The translations under genes and the position numbers were made by a program. From NCBI RefSeq assembly GCF_006538725.1, contig NZ_BJLQ01000007.1, positions 62,001 to 126,000 of the forward strand: a DNA stretch of 64,000 bases, written 5' to 3'. A model generated the notes under the pieces. That model had not been told where the DNA came from. It saw only the letters and a list, made by a program, of their open reading frames with translations, and made no database searches. Shown in pieces: positions 38,765-47,080 of this stretch. The stretch is from Cellulomonas gelida. GTDB lineage: Bacteria > Actinomycetota > Actinomycetes > Actinomycetales > Cellulomonadaceae. Numbering within the stretch: the stretch's first letter is position 1; each line of letters opens with the position of its first letter.

Positions 38765-40552
38765 TCAGGAGGTCGACGAGCTCGACGGCCCCGCCGGGAG
38801 CCGCACGGTGATCGTCGTCCCCTCGCCGAGCGTGCTCGCGATGTCGAGCGAGCCGGCGTGCGCCTCGACGACGGCCTTGGTGATCGACAGACCCAGCCCG
38901 ACGCCGGGCACGGCACCCCGCGCCGCGGCGCTCGCGCGGAAGAACCGCTGCGTGAGCTGGTCGATCTCGTCGGGCGCGATCCCGACTCCCGAGTCGCTGA
39001 CCTCGAGGACCGCGCCGCCCTCGCCGCCGCCCCCGCCGTGACCGTCGAGGTCGGGCTCGACCGAGACCGCCACCGTGCCCCCCGGCTGCGTGAACTTGAT
39101 CGCGTTGCTCAGCAGGTTGTCGACGACCTGCGCGAGCCGCAGTGCGTCGGCGACGACCGGCGTCGGCGTGACGTGCTCGACGAGCCGCACCTGCGCGGCG
39201 TGCGCACCGTGCGCGGCCGACGCGATCGACGCGCGCACCACGTCGGCGAGGTCCATCGCCTGCGGCGTGATCGAGAACCGTCCCGCCTCGAGCTGCGCGG
39301 TGAGCAGCAGGTCGCTCACGAGCCGGAGCTGGCGGCGCGCGTTGCGCTCGACGATCCCGAGGTACTCGCGCTGCTCGTCCGTGAGCGGGTCGGTACCGTC
39401 CTGCAGGAGCTCGAGGTAGCCGAGCACCGCGGTCAACGGCGTGCGCAGCTCGTGGCTGACCAGGCTCACGAACTGCTCCTTGAGCGCGGCCGTCTCGCGT
39501 TCGGCGGTGACGTCGGTCGCGACGACGACGAAGCCGCTGCTGTTCCCGTCGGCGTCGACGCGGCGCGTGACCGCGAGGCGCACGGTCAGCCGCCCGCCGT
39601 CGCGGCGCACCCACGTCCAGTCCCGCACGTGCGAACCGTTGCCCGAGGCCGAGGCGACGACGGCGTCGAGCAGGCGCTCACCGCCGACGTCGCGGTACCG
39701 CGCGGCGAGCTCCTCCTGGTCGTGGAACGTCGTGAGCCGGACCCGGCCGACGACCGAGCCCTGCGCGTACCCGAGCAGCCGCTCCGCACCCGCGTTGAAC
39801 ACCTGGACCACGCCGTCGGAGTCGGTCGCGATGATCGCCTGCTCGGTCGCGGAGTCGATCACGGAGACCAGCTGCTCGAGTGCGGACTCGCGTTCGCTCG
39901 CGACCCGGGAGATCGTCTCGGCGTCGTCGCGCACGATCGCGAGCAGCTCGTCCTGGTGCACCCGGGCACGGTCCAGCGCGGCGTTGCGCGCCCGCAGGCG
40001 CTCGGTCGCCTCGTGCGCGACCACCGCCTGCAGCAGCGCGACGAACGCGACCACGAGCGCGCGCGCGACCGTCTGCGCGGAGAACGCTGCGGGGTCGAAC
40101 ACGACCGGCGTGAACACGACGCCGACCACGCCCGCGGTCGCGACGGCGACGCCGCGCCGACCGCGCTGCGCCGCGAGCGTCAGCACGGGCAGGAACACGA
40201 GCGCCGCGAACACCGAGCCCGCACCACCGGTCCCGGTCCGCAGCAGGGCGACCGAGACGAAGGCGATGACGGGCAGCACGTCCGCCACCCAGTCGGGCCA
40301 TCTCGGCCACGGCGCGAGGACGGCGAGCGCCGGCACGGTCACGGCGACCGCGGCGGACAGCAGCACCAGGCCGGGCCGGGTCACGAGGGACGGCACCGCC
40401 CACAGGACCACCATCGACACGGCGAAGGCCACCACGAAGGGCAGCTGCCGTTCGAGCACGCCCGCCTCGGGACCGGTGAACCGGGAGATCCCGCGCACCA
40501 GCCGCGTGCCGGGCCGGCGCCGCTCGACGCCCTCGTCGGGGTGGACGCTCAT
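38765..40552 (-). CDS. PAS-containing membrane histidine kinase
   Basis: 595 residues from ATG 40552, which overlaps the stop of the 58-aa gene (ATGA). Residues about 35-180 hold several membrane helices (LPFVVAFAVSMVVLWAVP; LLSAAVAVTVPALAVLAP; FAALVFLPVLTLAA). A PAS domain follows (IDSATEQAIIATDSDGVVQV). The HisKA domain has the phosphorylated His in FVSLVSHELRTPLTAVLGYL. The HATPase domain has N-box DNLLSNAIKFTQPGG, G1 VSDSGVGI and G2 GVGLGLSITK. No DNA-binding response regulator is encoded nearby; the only receiver in the operon is fused to a PIG-L deacetylase. Confidence 0.94.
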   Translation of the reverse strand: MSVHPDEGVERRRPGTRLVRGISRFTGPEAGVLERQLPFVVAFAVSMVVLWAVPSLVTRPGLVLLSAAVAVTVPALAVLAPWPRWPDWVADVLPVIAFVSVALLRTGTGGAGSVFAALVFLPVLTLAAQRGRRGVAVATAGVVGVVFTPVVFDPAAFSAQTVARALVVAFVALLQAVVAHEATERLRARNAALDRARVHQDELLAIVRDDAETISRVASERESALEQLVSVIDSATEQAIIATDSDGVVQVFNAGAERLLGYAQGSVVGRVRLTTFHDQEELAARYRDVGGERLLDAVVASASGNGSHVRDWTWVRRDGGRLTVRLAVTRRVDADGNSSGFVVVATDVTAERETAALKEQFVSLVSHELRTPLTAVLGYLELLQDGTDPLTDEQREYLGIVERNARRQLRLVSDLLLTAQLEAGRFSITPQAMDLADVVRASIASAAHGAHAAQVRLVEHVTPTPVVADALRLAQVVDNLLSNAIKFTQPGGTVAVSVEPDLDGHGGGGGEGGAVLEVSDSGVGIAPDEIDQLTQRFFRASAAARGAVPGVGLGLSITKAVVEAHAGSLDIASTLGEGTTITVRLPAGPSSSSTS

Positions 40553-40725
40553 CGCAGCACGCTCAGCAGCACCAGCACGCCCGCGGTCACGAGCACGCCG
40601 ACGAGCCCGATCCACGCGACGCGGCGCTCGGCGCGCGCATCGTCGCGGATCTCGGCCTCGAGGGCATCGGGGGCCAACGGGTCGCGCGGCGCGGGACCCG
40701 GAGCGGCATCGTCGCGCGTGCTCAT
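40549..40725 (-). CDS. 58-residue single-pass membrane protein
   Basis: Starts at ATG 40725, overlapping the GT2 stop (ATGA), and its own stop overlaps the histidine-kinase start. The first 35 residues are charged (DALEAEIRDDARAERRVA), followed by one hydrophobic helix (WIGLVGVLVTAGVLVLLSVL) and a final Arg. Its position between a processive glycosyltransferase and a kinase suggests an accessory subunit, comparable in size to small partners of GT2 synthases such as PgaD, though no sequence similarity is claimed. Confidence 0.75.
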   Translation of the reverse strand: MSTRDDAAPGPAPRDPLAPDALEAEIRDDARAERRVAWIGLVGVLVTAGVLVLLSVLR

Positions 40726-42215
40726 CCGACCACGCGCCCAGTCTTCTCCGTCTTGTCCCAGGCGGCCGACGCGCCACGCCACTGCTTGACGTACGCGTCG
40801 AGTGTGATGGCGCACAGCACGGGCCCGAACCCGATGACGTACAGCAGCGGGACGGACAGCAGGCGCAGCCCGCGCACGCCGTCGCACGCGCGCACCAGGG
40901 GCGCGAGCAGCATCGCGAGCAGCGGCCACGCGTACAGCGCGAGCTGCCACCAGTCCCGGCCGTCGTCCGTCATCCGCAGCCCGAAGACGCCCGGCACGGT
41001 CTCCTCCCACAGCCCGGGGACCCACGCGGCGCTCATCACCACGAGCGCCAGCAGGCCCGGGAACGTCAGCCCCTGGAACCAGGACCGGCGCGCGGTCTCG
41101 CGGTCCAGCAGGAGCGTGACGGTCGTGATGAAGACGTACGCGGCCACGGCGAGCCACCACAGCGAGCGGAACGCGACCAGCGCGGTCGTCTGCGCGACGA
41201 GGTGCAGCCCGACGAGCCCGACGGTCGCCGCGACGATCGAGACGGGCAGCAGGTACACCGAGAACCAGACGAGCCCGAACGTCCACGACCCGAGCCGCTC
41301 GCCCCCGCGGCGCAGCGGCCACGGGCGGCGGAACCAGACATGGTCGAACATGCTCGTGATCTGCACGTTCCCGCGGGCCCAGCGCACGCGCTGCTTCCAC
41401 AGCGCGCGCACCGAGTCAGGCTCCTCGGCGAGGACCACCGCGGCGGGCTCGAACACCACGTGGCGGCCGTCGAGCTGGGTGAGGAACGTCGTGTACGTGT
41501 CCTCGGCGAGGGTCGTGGTGTCGATGCGCCCGCCGATGGCCTCGAGGTTCGCGCGCGAGTGCAGCTGGGCGCCGCCCGCGAGGCAGGCCATCGCGCCCAG
41601 CACGTTCTGCGCACGGCGCGCCGCGGCCTGCGCGGTCACGTACTCGTACCCGATGAACCGCGCGACGGACCCGGGCCGGCCGCTGCCCTCCCGGATGAAC
41701 GCCGTGACCGCACCCACGCGCTCGTCGGCCAGGTGCCGGGTCATCTTGCGCAGCGAGTCGGGGCGGTAGATGACGTCGGCGTCCATGATGAGCAGCGCCT
41801 GCATCCAGCGGTCCGCGAGCGCGTGCTCGATCCCGTGGTTGAGCGTGTGCGCCTTGCCCTGACCGCCCTGCGCGCGGCGCAGGTGCACGATCCGGCCCGG
41901 GTGCTGCGCCGCCTTGGCGAGCACGACGTCGGGGGTGTCGTCGGTGGACGCGTCGTCGACGACGAGCACGCGCAGCCGGTCCGGCGGGTACTGCAGGCTC
42001 ATGAGCCGCTCGAGCGACGCGGCCAGCACGGCCCCCTCGTTCCACGCGGGCACCACCACGACGACGCGCGGCAGGTGCGGCGCCGCGTCCCGCAGGTGGT
42101 TGCGCCACGCGTGGACGGGGATCAGCGCGTACTGCAGGATCCCGGCCAGCACGGGGACGGCACCGAGCAGCACGAGCACGACGAGCGCGACGACGAGCGC
42201 GTCGTGCGCGCTCAC
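40722..42215 (-). CDS. Processive family 2 glycosyltransferase, membrane-embedded
   Basis: 497 residues from GTG 42215, overlapping the PHP gene stop (GTGA). An N-terminal helix (LVVALVVLVLLGAVPVLAGI) precedes a GT-A domain with VVVPAWNEGA, VLVVDDASTDDT (first Asp motif), LIMDADVIY (DxD), TTLAEDTYTTFL (catalytic ED) and KQRVRWARGN (QxxRW). Four or five C-terminal helices form the channel (LGSWTFGLVWFSVYLLPVSI; LWWLAVAAYVFITTVTLLL). The motif set is that of processive synthases such as poly-GlcNAc, hyaluronan or cellulose synthase, and closest in layout to IcaA/PgaC. The polymer made is unknown. Confidence 0.92.
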   Translation of the reverse strand: MSAHDALVVALVVLVLLGAVPVLAGILQYALIPVHAWRNHLRDAAPHLPRVVVVVPAWNEGAVLAASLERLMSLQYPPDRLRVLVVDDASTDDTPDVVLAKAAQHPGRIVHLRRAQGGQGKAHTLNHGIEHALADRWMQALLIMDADVIYRPDSLRKMTRHLADERVGAVTAFIREGSGRPGSVARFIGYEYVTAQAAARRAQNVLGAMACLAGGAQLHSRANLEAIGGRIDTTTLAEDTYTTFLTQLDGRHVVFEPAAVVLAEEPDSVRALWKQRVRWARGNVQITSMFDHVWFRRPWPLRRGGERLGSWTFGLVWFSVYLLPVSIVAATVGLVGLHLVAQTTALVAFRSLWWLAVAAYVFITTVTLLLDRETARRSWFQGLTFPGLLALVVMSAAWVPGLWEETVPGVFGLRMTDDGRDWWQLALYAWPLLAMLLAPLVRACDGVRGLRLLSVPLLYVIGFGPVLCAITLDAYVKQWRGASAAWDKTEKTGRVVG

Positions 42216-42955
42216 GCCTGTCCCCCGCCCCGCAGGCGCCGGTAGACGCCGACGTCCGCGGCGTCGTGCGCGTCCGTCGACGCGACCAGAGGCACGCCTG
42301 CGGCCCGCCACCGGTCGAGCACGCGCGGCCCCGGGCAGTGCCACTTCTCGTTCGCCTCGACGAGCGCGCCTGCGGCCAGCACCGCGGCGGCGATCGCGTC
42401 GAGGTGCTCGTCGGACACGTCGTCCTCGGCGAGCCCGAGCTTGGGCAGGAGCGACAGCGGGTGCGCGAGCTGGGCGTGCGGCACGCGACGCAGCGCCGCG
42501 ACCGTCCCGTCGACGAGCATCGCCAGCACGTCGTCGGCGGCCAGGCCGAGCTCCATGGCCTCGCGCGTGCGGCGCGGGCTCCACGGGCCGGCGGGTCCGG
42601 GCAGCTGGTGGTCCGCCAGCAGCACGCGGTCCACGCCGCGCGGCGAGCCCGCCGCGGCGAGCACGTCGGCGGGGGCGTCGACCGCGCCGCTCACGTCGAG
42701 GATCTTGGCCTCGACCCCGGTGAGCACGGTCAGCCCCTCGACGCGCGGCAGCGCACGCAGCGCGGCCAGCCGCTGCGGCACGTCCGTGGTCGAGGCGCGC
42801 ACGTGGTCGACCATCCGGATCACCCGCAGCCCGCGCTCGACCGCGGCGGCGAGGTTCTCCTCCGGCGTGCTCACGGCGTCGTCGGAGAACGTCGAGTGGA
42901 CGTGGTGGTCCTCGACGAGCGACGGCCCGGCCGACGCGGCACGCGGGGGCGTCAT
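42212..42955 (-). CDS. PHP-domain metal-dependent phosphoesterase
   Basis: 247 residues from ATG 42955, 7 bp after the ATP-grasp gene. PHP motifs are intact: VEDHHVHSTFSDDAVSTPEE (motif I), RMVDHVRAS (II), VLTGVEAKILD (Glu), LLADHQLPG, AHPLSLL and the last motif LVASTDAHDAADVG. This family includes histidinol phosphatase and trinuclear-metal phosphoesterases. In this operon it may dephosphorylate a glycan precursor or intermediate; this is inference. Confidence 0.85.
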   Translation of the reverse strand: MTPPRAASAGPSLVEDHHVHSTFSDDAVSTPEENLAAAVERGLRVIRMVDHVRASTTDVPQRLAALRALPRVEGLTVLTGVEAKILDVSGAVDAPADVLAAAGSPRGVDRVLLADHQLPGPAGPWSPRRTREAMELGLAADDVLAMLVDGTVAALRRVPHAQLAHPLSLLPKLGLAEDDVSDEHLDAIAAAVLAAGALVEANEKWHCPGPRVLDRWRAAGVPLVASTDAHDAADVGVYRRLRGGGQA

Positions 42956-42962
42956 CGCGGCC

Positions 42963-43958
42963 TCAGGACCCGGGCGCGACGGCGGGCGCGGGAGCGGGCA
43001 GCACCTCGTCGAGCGGCAGGAAGACGTCCTCGAGGTAGCGCACGTTCGCGGTCTCGACGAAGTCCACGTGGCGCGGCACGGGCCGGCCGAGCACCGCGTC
43101 GAGCACGAGCGAAGGCATGTCGACGCCGGACGCGACGGTCAGCGGCATCGCGCCCGGGAACCGCGGGTTGACCTCGAGGAGCCCGGGCGTGCCGTCGACG
43201 GTGCGCTTGAGCTGGACGTTCGCGACGGTCGTGAGCCCGATCGCCGTGGCGACGGCCGTCGCGGCGGCGATCAGCGCCTCGTCGTGCACCGTCACGCCCG
43301 CGACCGCCACCCCCGAGTCGACCCGCAGCCGCGCGCGCGGCACGGCTGCGACCACGTGCCCGTCGAGGTCCGCGAGCACGTCGACGGAGAACTCGTCACC
43401 AGGCAGCAGCTCCTGGACCAGGAGGTCCTCCTCCGCGTGCACGGCGTCCAGCTCGGTCTGCGACGCGACCACGCGCACGCCCCGCGAGCCGGCGCCCCAC
43501 CGCGGCTTGACGATGACGGGGAAGTCCCAGCCCGAGACCGCCTGCGGCGTCCCGACGAGCTCGGTGCGCGGCACGTAGGCGCTGCGGGCGCACGCGCGGG
43601 CCAGGGCGAGCTTGTCGAGCGCGGTCTCGAGCGTGCGCAGCTCCGGCGACGCGACGCGCGTCCCGCCCTCGGCGAAGCGCTCGCGTGCGGCGGCGATGCG
43701 CGGCAGCTCGACGTCGACGGTCGGGAACAGGACGTCCACGCGGTCGTCGGCGCACAGCGTCAGGACCGTCTCGACGAAGTCGTCGGCCCGGCCCGCGGGG
43801 ACGAGCCGGCGACGGTCGGCGGCCACGAGGTAGAGGCCGCTCGCCCACCGGTCCATGTCCGCGGCCAGCACCTCGACGTCGCCGCGACGCTGCAGCGAGC
43901 GGATCACCGCCACGCCCGCGGGGCCACCTGCCCCGGTCACGAGAACCCGCACGCTCAT
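42963..43958 (-). CDS. ATP-grasp ligase, carbamoyl-phosphate-synthase-like
   Basis: 331 residues from ATG 43958, overlapping the PIG-L gene stop (ATGA). The N-terminal Rossmann-like pre-ATP-grasp domain starts VRVLVTGAGGPAGVAVIRSL. The ATP-grasp fold has DFPVIVKPRWGAGSRGV (ATP-binding Lys), VQELLPGDEFSVDVLAD and the metal-binding LLEVNPRFPGAMPLT. Relatives ligate a carboxylate to an amine or similar group. Together with a PIG-L deacetylase it could modify an amino sugar exposed by deacetylation. Substrates unknown. Confidence 0.88.
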   Translation of the reverse strand: MSVRVLVTGAGGPAGVAVIRSLQRRGDVEVLAADMDRWASGLYLVAADRRRLVPAGRADDFVETVLTLCADDRVDVLFPTVDVELPRIAAARERFAEGGTRVASPELRTLETALDKLALARACARSAYVPRTELVGTPQAVSGWDFPVIVKPRWGAGSRGVRVVASQTELDAVHAEEDLLVQELLPGDEFSVDVLADLDGHVVAAVPRARLRVDSGVAVAGVTVHDEALIAAATAVATAIGLTTVANVQLKRTVDGTPGLLEVNPRFPGAMPLTVASGVDMPSLVLDAVLGRPVPRHVDFVETANVRYLEDVFLPLDEVLPAPAPAVAPGS

Positions 43959-45028
43959 GTGCCCACCGCCCCGTCCTGGACGCCCTCGCCGACCCGGGCG
44001 GTCGACCCGCTCAGCCCCGACGCGCCGACGCGGCCCGACGTGCGCACCATCTCGAGCGGCTCGACGTACTTCCCGGTGCCGAACCGCGCCCAGTAGCGCG
44101 CGGTGGCCTGCACGAGGTCGGGCGCCATGTACTCGCGGTGCGCCTGCGACGCGAACGCGGCGAGCATCTCGAGCTTGGTCTCGAGGTAGCCGTCGACCGT
44201 GACGAAGCGCGTGGGCCGGAAGTCGACGGTCGCGGACGGGCTCTCGAAGCAGCCCAGCGTCGGGACCTGACGTGCCGCGACCTGCACGGCCCGGTGCACC
44301 GCGCGGTGGTCCTGGTGGCGGTCGTGCACGGAGTGCGTGTAGACGATCGTGGGCCGGACCTGGGCGATCGTCTCCTCGACCGCGGTGATGACCCCGTCGG
44401 CCGGGTCGAGCCTGGTGTCGACGAAGTCGAGCAGGAACAGGCGCGCGCCGACCACGGCCGCCGCCGCGAGCGCCTCCTGATGGCGTTGCGCGGCATCGCC
44501 TCCGACCGCTCCGCCGGACAACGTGAGCACGACGATGGTGTCGCCCGCGTCGCGGTGCGCGGCGAGGGTCGCGCCGATGCCGATCTCGACGTCGTCGGGG
44601 TGCGCCCCGACGGCGAGCACGACCGAGCCCTGGTGCGCCTCGCGGCGCGCGCGGCCGCGCTCGGCGATCCGCGTCGCGCGTTCGACGAGGTCGGCGGCCG
44701 ACAGCGGCTTGACGAGGAAGTCGTCGGCCTCGCGCTGGAGCGCGTCGACCGCGTAGTCGACGCTCGCGAACGCCGTCATGACCACGACCGGCACGCCCGG
44801 CGCCGCGCTGCGCAGCGCGCCCAGCAGCTCCAGCCCGGACATGCCGGGCAGCTGGATGTCGGTCAGGACGAGGTCGACGCCCTGGCTGGCGACGTGGGCC
44901 AGCGCGCTCATCGCGTCGGCGGTGACCGTCACGGACATGCCCGCGCGGCGCTCCAGGACGGTCCGCACGAAGAGCGCGGTGTCCGCGTCGTCCTCGACGA
45001 CGAGCACCCTCACCTGTGCGTCCGTCAT
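43955..45028 (-). CDS. Response-regulator receiver fused to PIG-L/LmbE deacetylase
   Basis: 357 residues from ATG 45028 with GGGAGGA upstream. Residues 1-120 are a complete receiver domain: acidic pocket VEDDAD, phospho-acceptor Asp57 in VLTDIQLPGMSG, Thr85 in VVMTAFASVD and Lys107 in FLVKPLS. After a short charged linker (ERGRARREAHQG), residues 134-330 are a PIG-L deacetylase with the zinc motif GAHPDDVEIGIG (HPDD at 143-146) and the second zinc-ligand region THSVHDRHQDHRAVH. Both halves keep their key residues. It leads a six-gene operon ending in a histidine kinase, so phosphorylation could switch deacetylation directly. Confidence 0.92.
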   Translation of the reverse strand: MTDAQVRVLVVEDDADTALFVRTVLERRAGMSVTVTADAMSALAHVASQGVDLVLTDIQLPGMSGLELLGALRSAAPGVPVVVMTAFASVDYAVDALQREADDFLVKPLSAADLVERATRIAERGRARREAHQGSVVLAVGAHPDDVEIGIGATLAAHRDAGDTIVVLTLSGGAVGGDAAQRHQEALAAAAVVGARLFLLDFVDTRLDPADGVITAVEETIAQVRPTIVYTHSVHDRHQDHRAVHRAVQVAARQVPTLGCFESPSATVDFRPTRFVTVDGYLETKLEMLAAFASQAHREYMAPDLVQATARYWARFGTGKYVEPLEMVRTSGRVGASGLSGSTARVGEGVQDGAVGT

Positions 45029-45138
45029 GCATCGTCCTCCCGCGGCTATGCCACCATCCCCGCGGGCGACCCGCAATCCAGCGGGGTCGCGACGACCAGG
45101 GAATACTCGCCAGTGACGTCCGGTTGAGTCGGCCAGTA

Positions 45139-45159
45139 CATGCAAACGCATGGATTTGC
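45139..45159. promoter_or_regulatory. Overlapping inverted repeats upstream of LLM monooxygenase
   Basis: CATGC-AAAC-GCATG (45139-45152) overlaps GCAAA-N8-TTTGC (45142-45159), ending 21 bp before the ATG at 45181. It lies in the 152-bp divergent region shared with the receiver-PIG-L operon. A possible operator; the binding protein is unknown. Confidence 0.45.
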
Positions 45160-45180
45160 CCGAGGAACGAGGCGATAGCG

Positions 45181-46356
45181 ATGCAGTTCGGCATCTTCTC
45201 CGTCGGTGACGTGACGACCGACCCCACCACCGGCCGCACACCCGACGACACCGAGCGCGTCCGCGCGATGCTCACCATCGCGCGGCACGCCGACGAGGCG
45301 GGCCTCGACGTGTTCGCCACCGGCGAGCACCACAACCCGCCGTTCGTGCCGTCGTCGCCCACGACGATGCTCGGCTACCTCGCAGGCGTGACGAAGCAGA
45401 TCACGCTGTCCACCGCGACCACGCTGATCACCACCAACGACCCGGTCCGCCTGGCCGAGGAGTACGCGATGCTCCAGGTGATCTCCGACGGCCGGATGGA
45501 CCTGATGATGGGCCGCGGCAACACCGGCCCCGTCTACCCGTGGTTCGGCAAGGACATCCGTCAGGGCATCGCGCTCGCGATCGAGAACTACGCGCTGCTG
45601 CGGCGGCTGTGGACCGAGGACGTCGTCGACTGGTCCGGCAAGTTCCGCACGCCGCTGCAGGGCTTCACCTCGACGCCGCGCCCGCTCGACGGCGTCGCGC
45701 CGTTCGTCTGGCACGGCTCGATCCGCTCCCCCGAGATCGCCGAGCAGGCCGCGTTCTACGGCGACGGGTTCCTGCACAACGCGATCTTCTGGCCCATGGA
45801 GCACACCGCGCAGATGGTGAACTTCTACCGCGAGCGCTACGAGCACTACGGGCACGGCAGCGCCGACCAGGCGATCGTCGGGCTGGGCGGTCAGGTCTTC
45901 ATGCGCAAGGACTCGCAGAAGGCGTGGGACGAGTTCCGGCCGTACTTCGACAACGCCCCCGTCTACGGCCACGGTCCGACGATGGAGGACTTCACGCGCG
46001 AGACGCCGCTGACCGTGGGCTCGCCGCAGCAGGTCATCGACCGGTACGGCGCGTTCTGGGAGCAGGTCGGGCACTACCAGCGCCAGCTGTTCCTCATGGA
46101 CCACGCGGGGCTGCCGCTGAAGACCGTCCTCGAGCAGATCGACCTGCTGGCCGGCGAGGTCGTCCCGGTGCTCCGCAAGGAGGCCGAGGCTCGTCGTCCC
46201 GCGCACGTGCCGGCCGGCCCGCCGTCGCACGCCGAGCGCGTCGCCGCCGCACGTGCCGCCGGCGAGGTGCACGCGCAGCCCGTCGCCGCCGCCGACCACT
46301 GGACCGGCAAGACCGCCGAGGACGACGTCGCGGCAGCGGACGCGGTGGCACGATGA
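45181..46356 (+). CDS. CE1758-type FMN-dependent luciferase-like monooxygenase
   Basis: 391 residues from ATG 45181 (AACGAGG upstream). TIM-barrel LLM fold: MQFGIFSVGDVTTDPTTGRT, a conserved GLDVFATGEHHNPPF, RMDLMMGRGNTGPVYPWFG and WHGSIRSPEIAEQAA. The final 50 residues are a charged Ala-rich tail. It is translationally coupled by ATGA overlap to an NADPH-dependent FMN reductase, forming a two-component flavin monooxygenase. Corynebacterium CE1758/CE1759 has the same pairing. The substrate oxidised is unknown. Confidence 0.92.
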   Translation: MQFGIFSVGDVTTDPTTGRTPDDTERVRAMLTIARHADEAGLDVFATGEHHNPPFVPSSPTTMLGYLAGVTKQITLSTATTLITTNDPVRLAEEYAMLQVISDGRMDLMMGRGNTGPVYPWFGKDIRQGIALAIENYALLRRLWTEDVVDWSGKFRTPLQGFTSTPRPLDGVAPFVWHGSIRSPEIAEQAAFYGDGFLHNAIFWPMEHTAQMVNFYRERYEHYGHGSADQAIVGLGGQVFMRKDSQKAWDEFRPYFDNAPVYGHGPTMEDFTRETPLTVGSPQQVIDRYGAFWEQVGHYQRQLFLMDHAGLPLKTVLEQIDLLAGEVVPVLRKEAEARRPAHVPAGPPSHAERVAAARAAGEVHAQPVAAADHWTGKTAEDDVAAADAVAR

Positions 46357-47000
46357 GCACGTCGCCGATCGGAGGACTCATGGGCCAGGAGCGTTCGCTC
46401 GTCGTGATCTCGGCGGGCGTCAGCCAGCCGTCCTCGACGCGCCTGCTCGCGGACCGGCTCGCCGCCGCGACGTCCGACGAGCTCGCCGCACGCGGCCTGC
46501 GCGCGAGCGTCACGACGATCGAGCTGCGCGACCTCGCGCACGAGGTCGTCAACATGACGCTCACCGGCTTCGCGTCCGGCGCGCTGTCCGACGCCCTGGC
46601 CAAGCTCGCCGCCGCCGACGGCGTGATCGCCGTGACCCCGGTGTTCACCGCCTCGTACGCAGGGCTGTTCAAGTCGTTCGTCGACGTGCTCGACAAGGAC
46701 GCGCTCGCCGGGATGCCCGTGCTGCTCGGGGCGACGGGCGGCACGGGCCGGCACTCGCTCGTGCTCGAGTACGCGCTGCGGCCGTTGTTCGGCTACCTGC
46801 ACGCCGACGTCGTCGGGACCGGCGTGTTCGCCGCGACCGACGACTGGGCCGACGGGGGCGGCGACGACGTCAAGCCGCTGCCCGAGCGCATCCGGCGCGC
46901 CGGCCGCGAGCTCGCCGAGACCGTCGCCGAGCGTGAGCCCGCCAAGCCCGTGGGCCTGTACGACGCGGTGCCGAGCTTCGAGGACCTGCTCGGCCACTGA
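46353..47000 (+). CDS. CE1759-type NAD(P)H-dependent FMN reductase
   Basis: 215 residues from ATG 46353, overlapping the LLM gene stop. Flavodoxin-like fold: LVVISAGVSQPSSTRLLADR (FMN phosphate loop), ADGVIAVTPVFTASYAGLFK (isoalloxazine loop) and PVLLGATGGTGRHSL. It should supply reduced FMN to the coupled monooxygenase. Twelve residues precede the fold; an internal ATG at residue 10 is also possible. Confidence 0.92.
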   Translation: MSTSPIGGLMGQERSLVVISAGVSQPSSTRLLADRLAAATSDELAARGLRASVTTIELRDLAHEVVNMTLTGFASGALSDALAKLAAADGVIAVTPVFTASYAGLFKSFVDVLDKDALAGMPVLLGATGGTGRHSLVLEYALRPLFGYLHADVVGTGVFAATDDWADGGGDDVKPLPERIRRAGRELAETVAEREPAKPVGLYDAVPSFEDLLGH

Positions 47001-47029
47001 CCGGGTCCCACCCGCACGCCCCACGGCGG

Positions 47030-47080
47030 CGGGCCGCTGAGCGCGATCTCCCCGAGGGGACGACGATGCTCAGCGGCCCG
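47030..47080. terminator. Bidirectional hairpin with 13-bp stem
   Basis: CGGGCCGCTGAGC (47030-47042) pairs perfectly with GCTCAGCGGCCCG (47068-47080); the loop holds a second small CCCC-GA-GGGG hairpin. It overlaps the stop of the convergent M15 gene. Confidence 0.75.
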
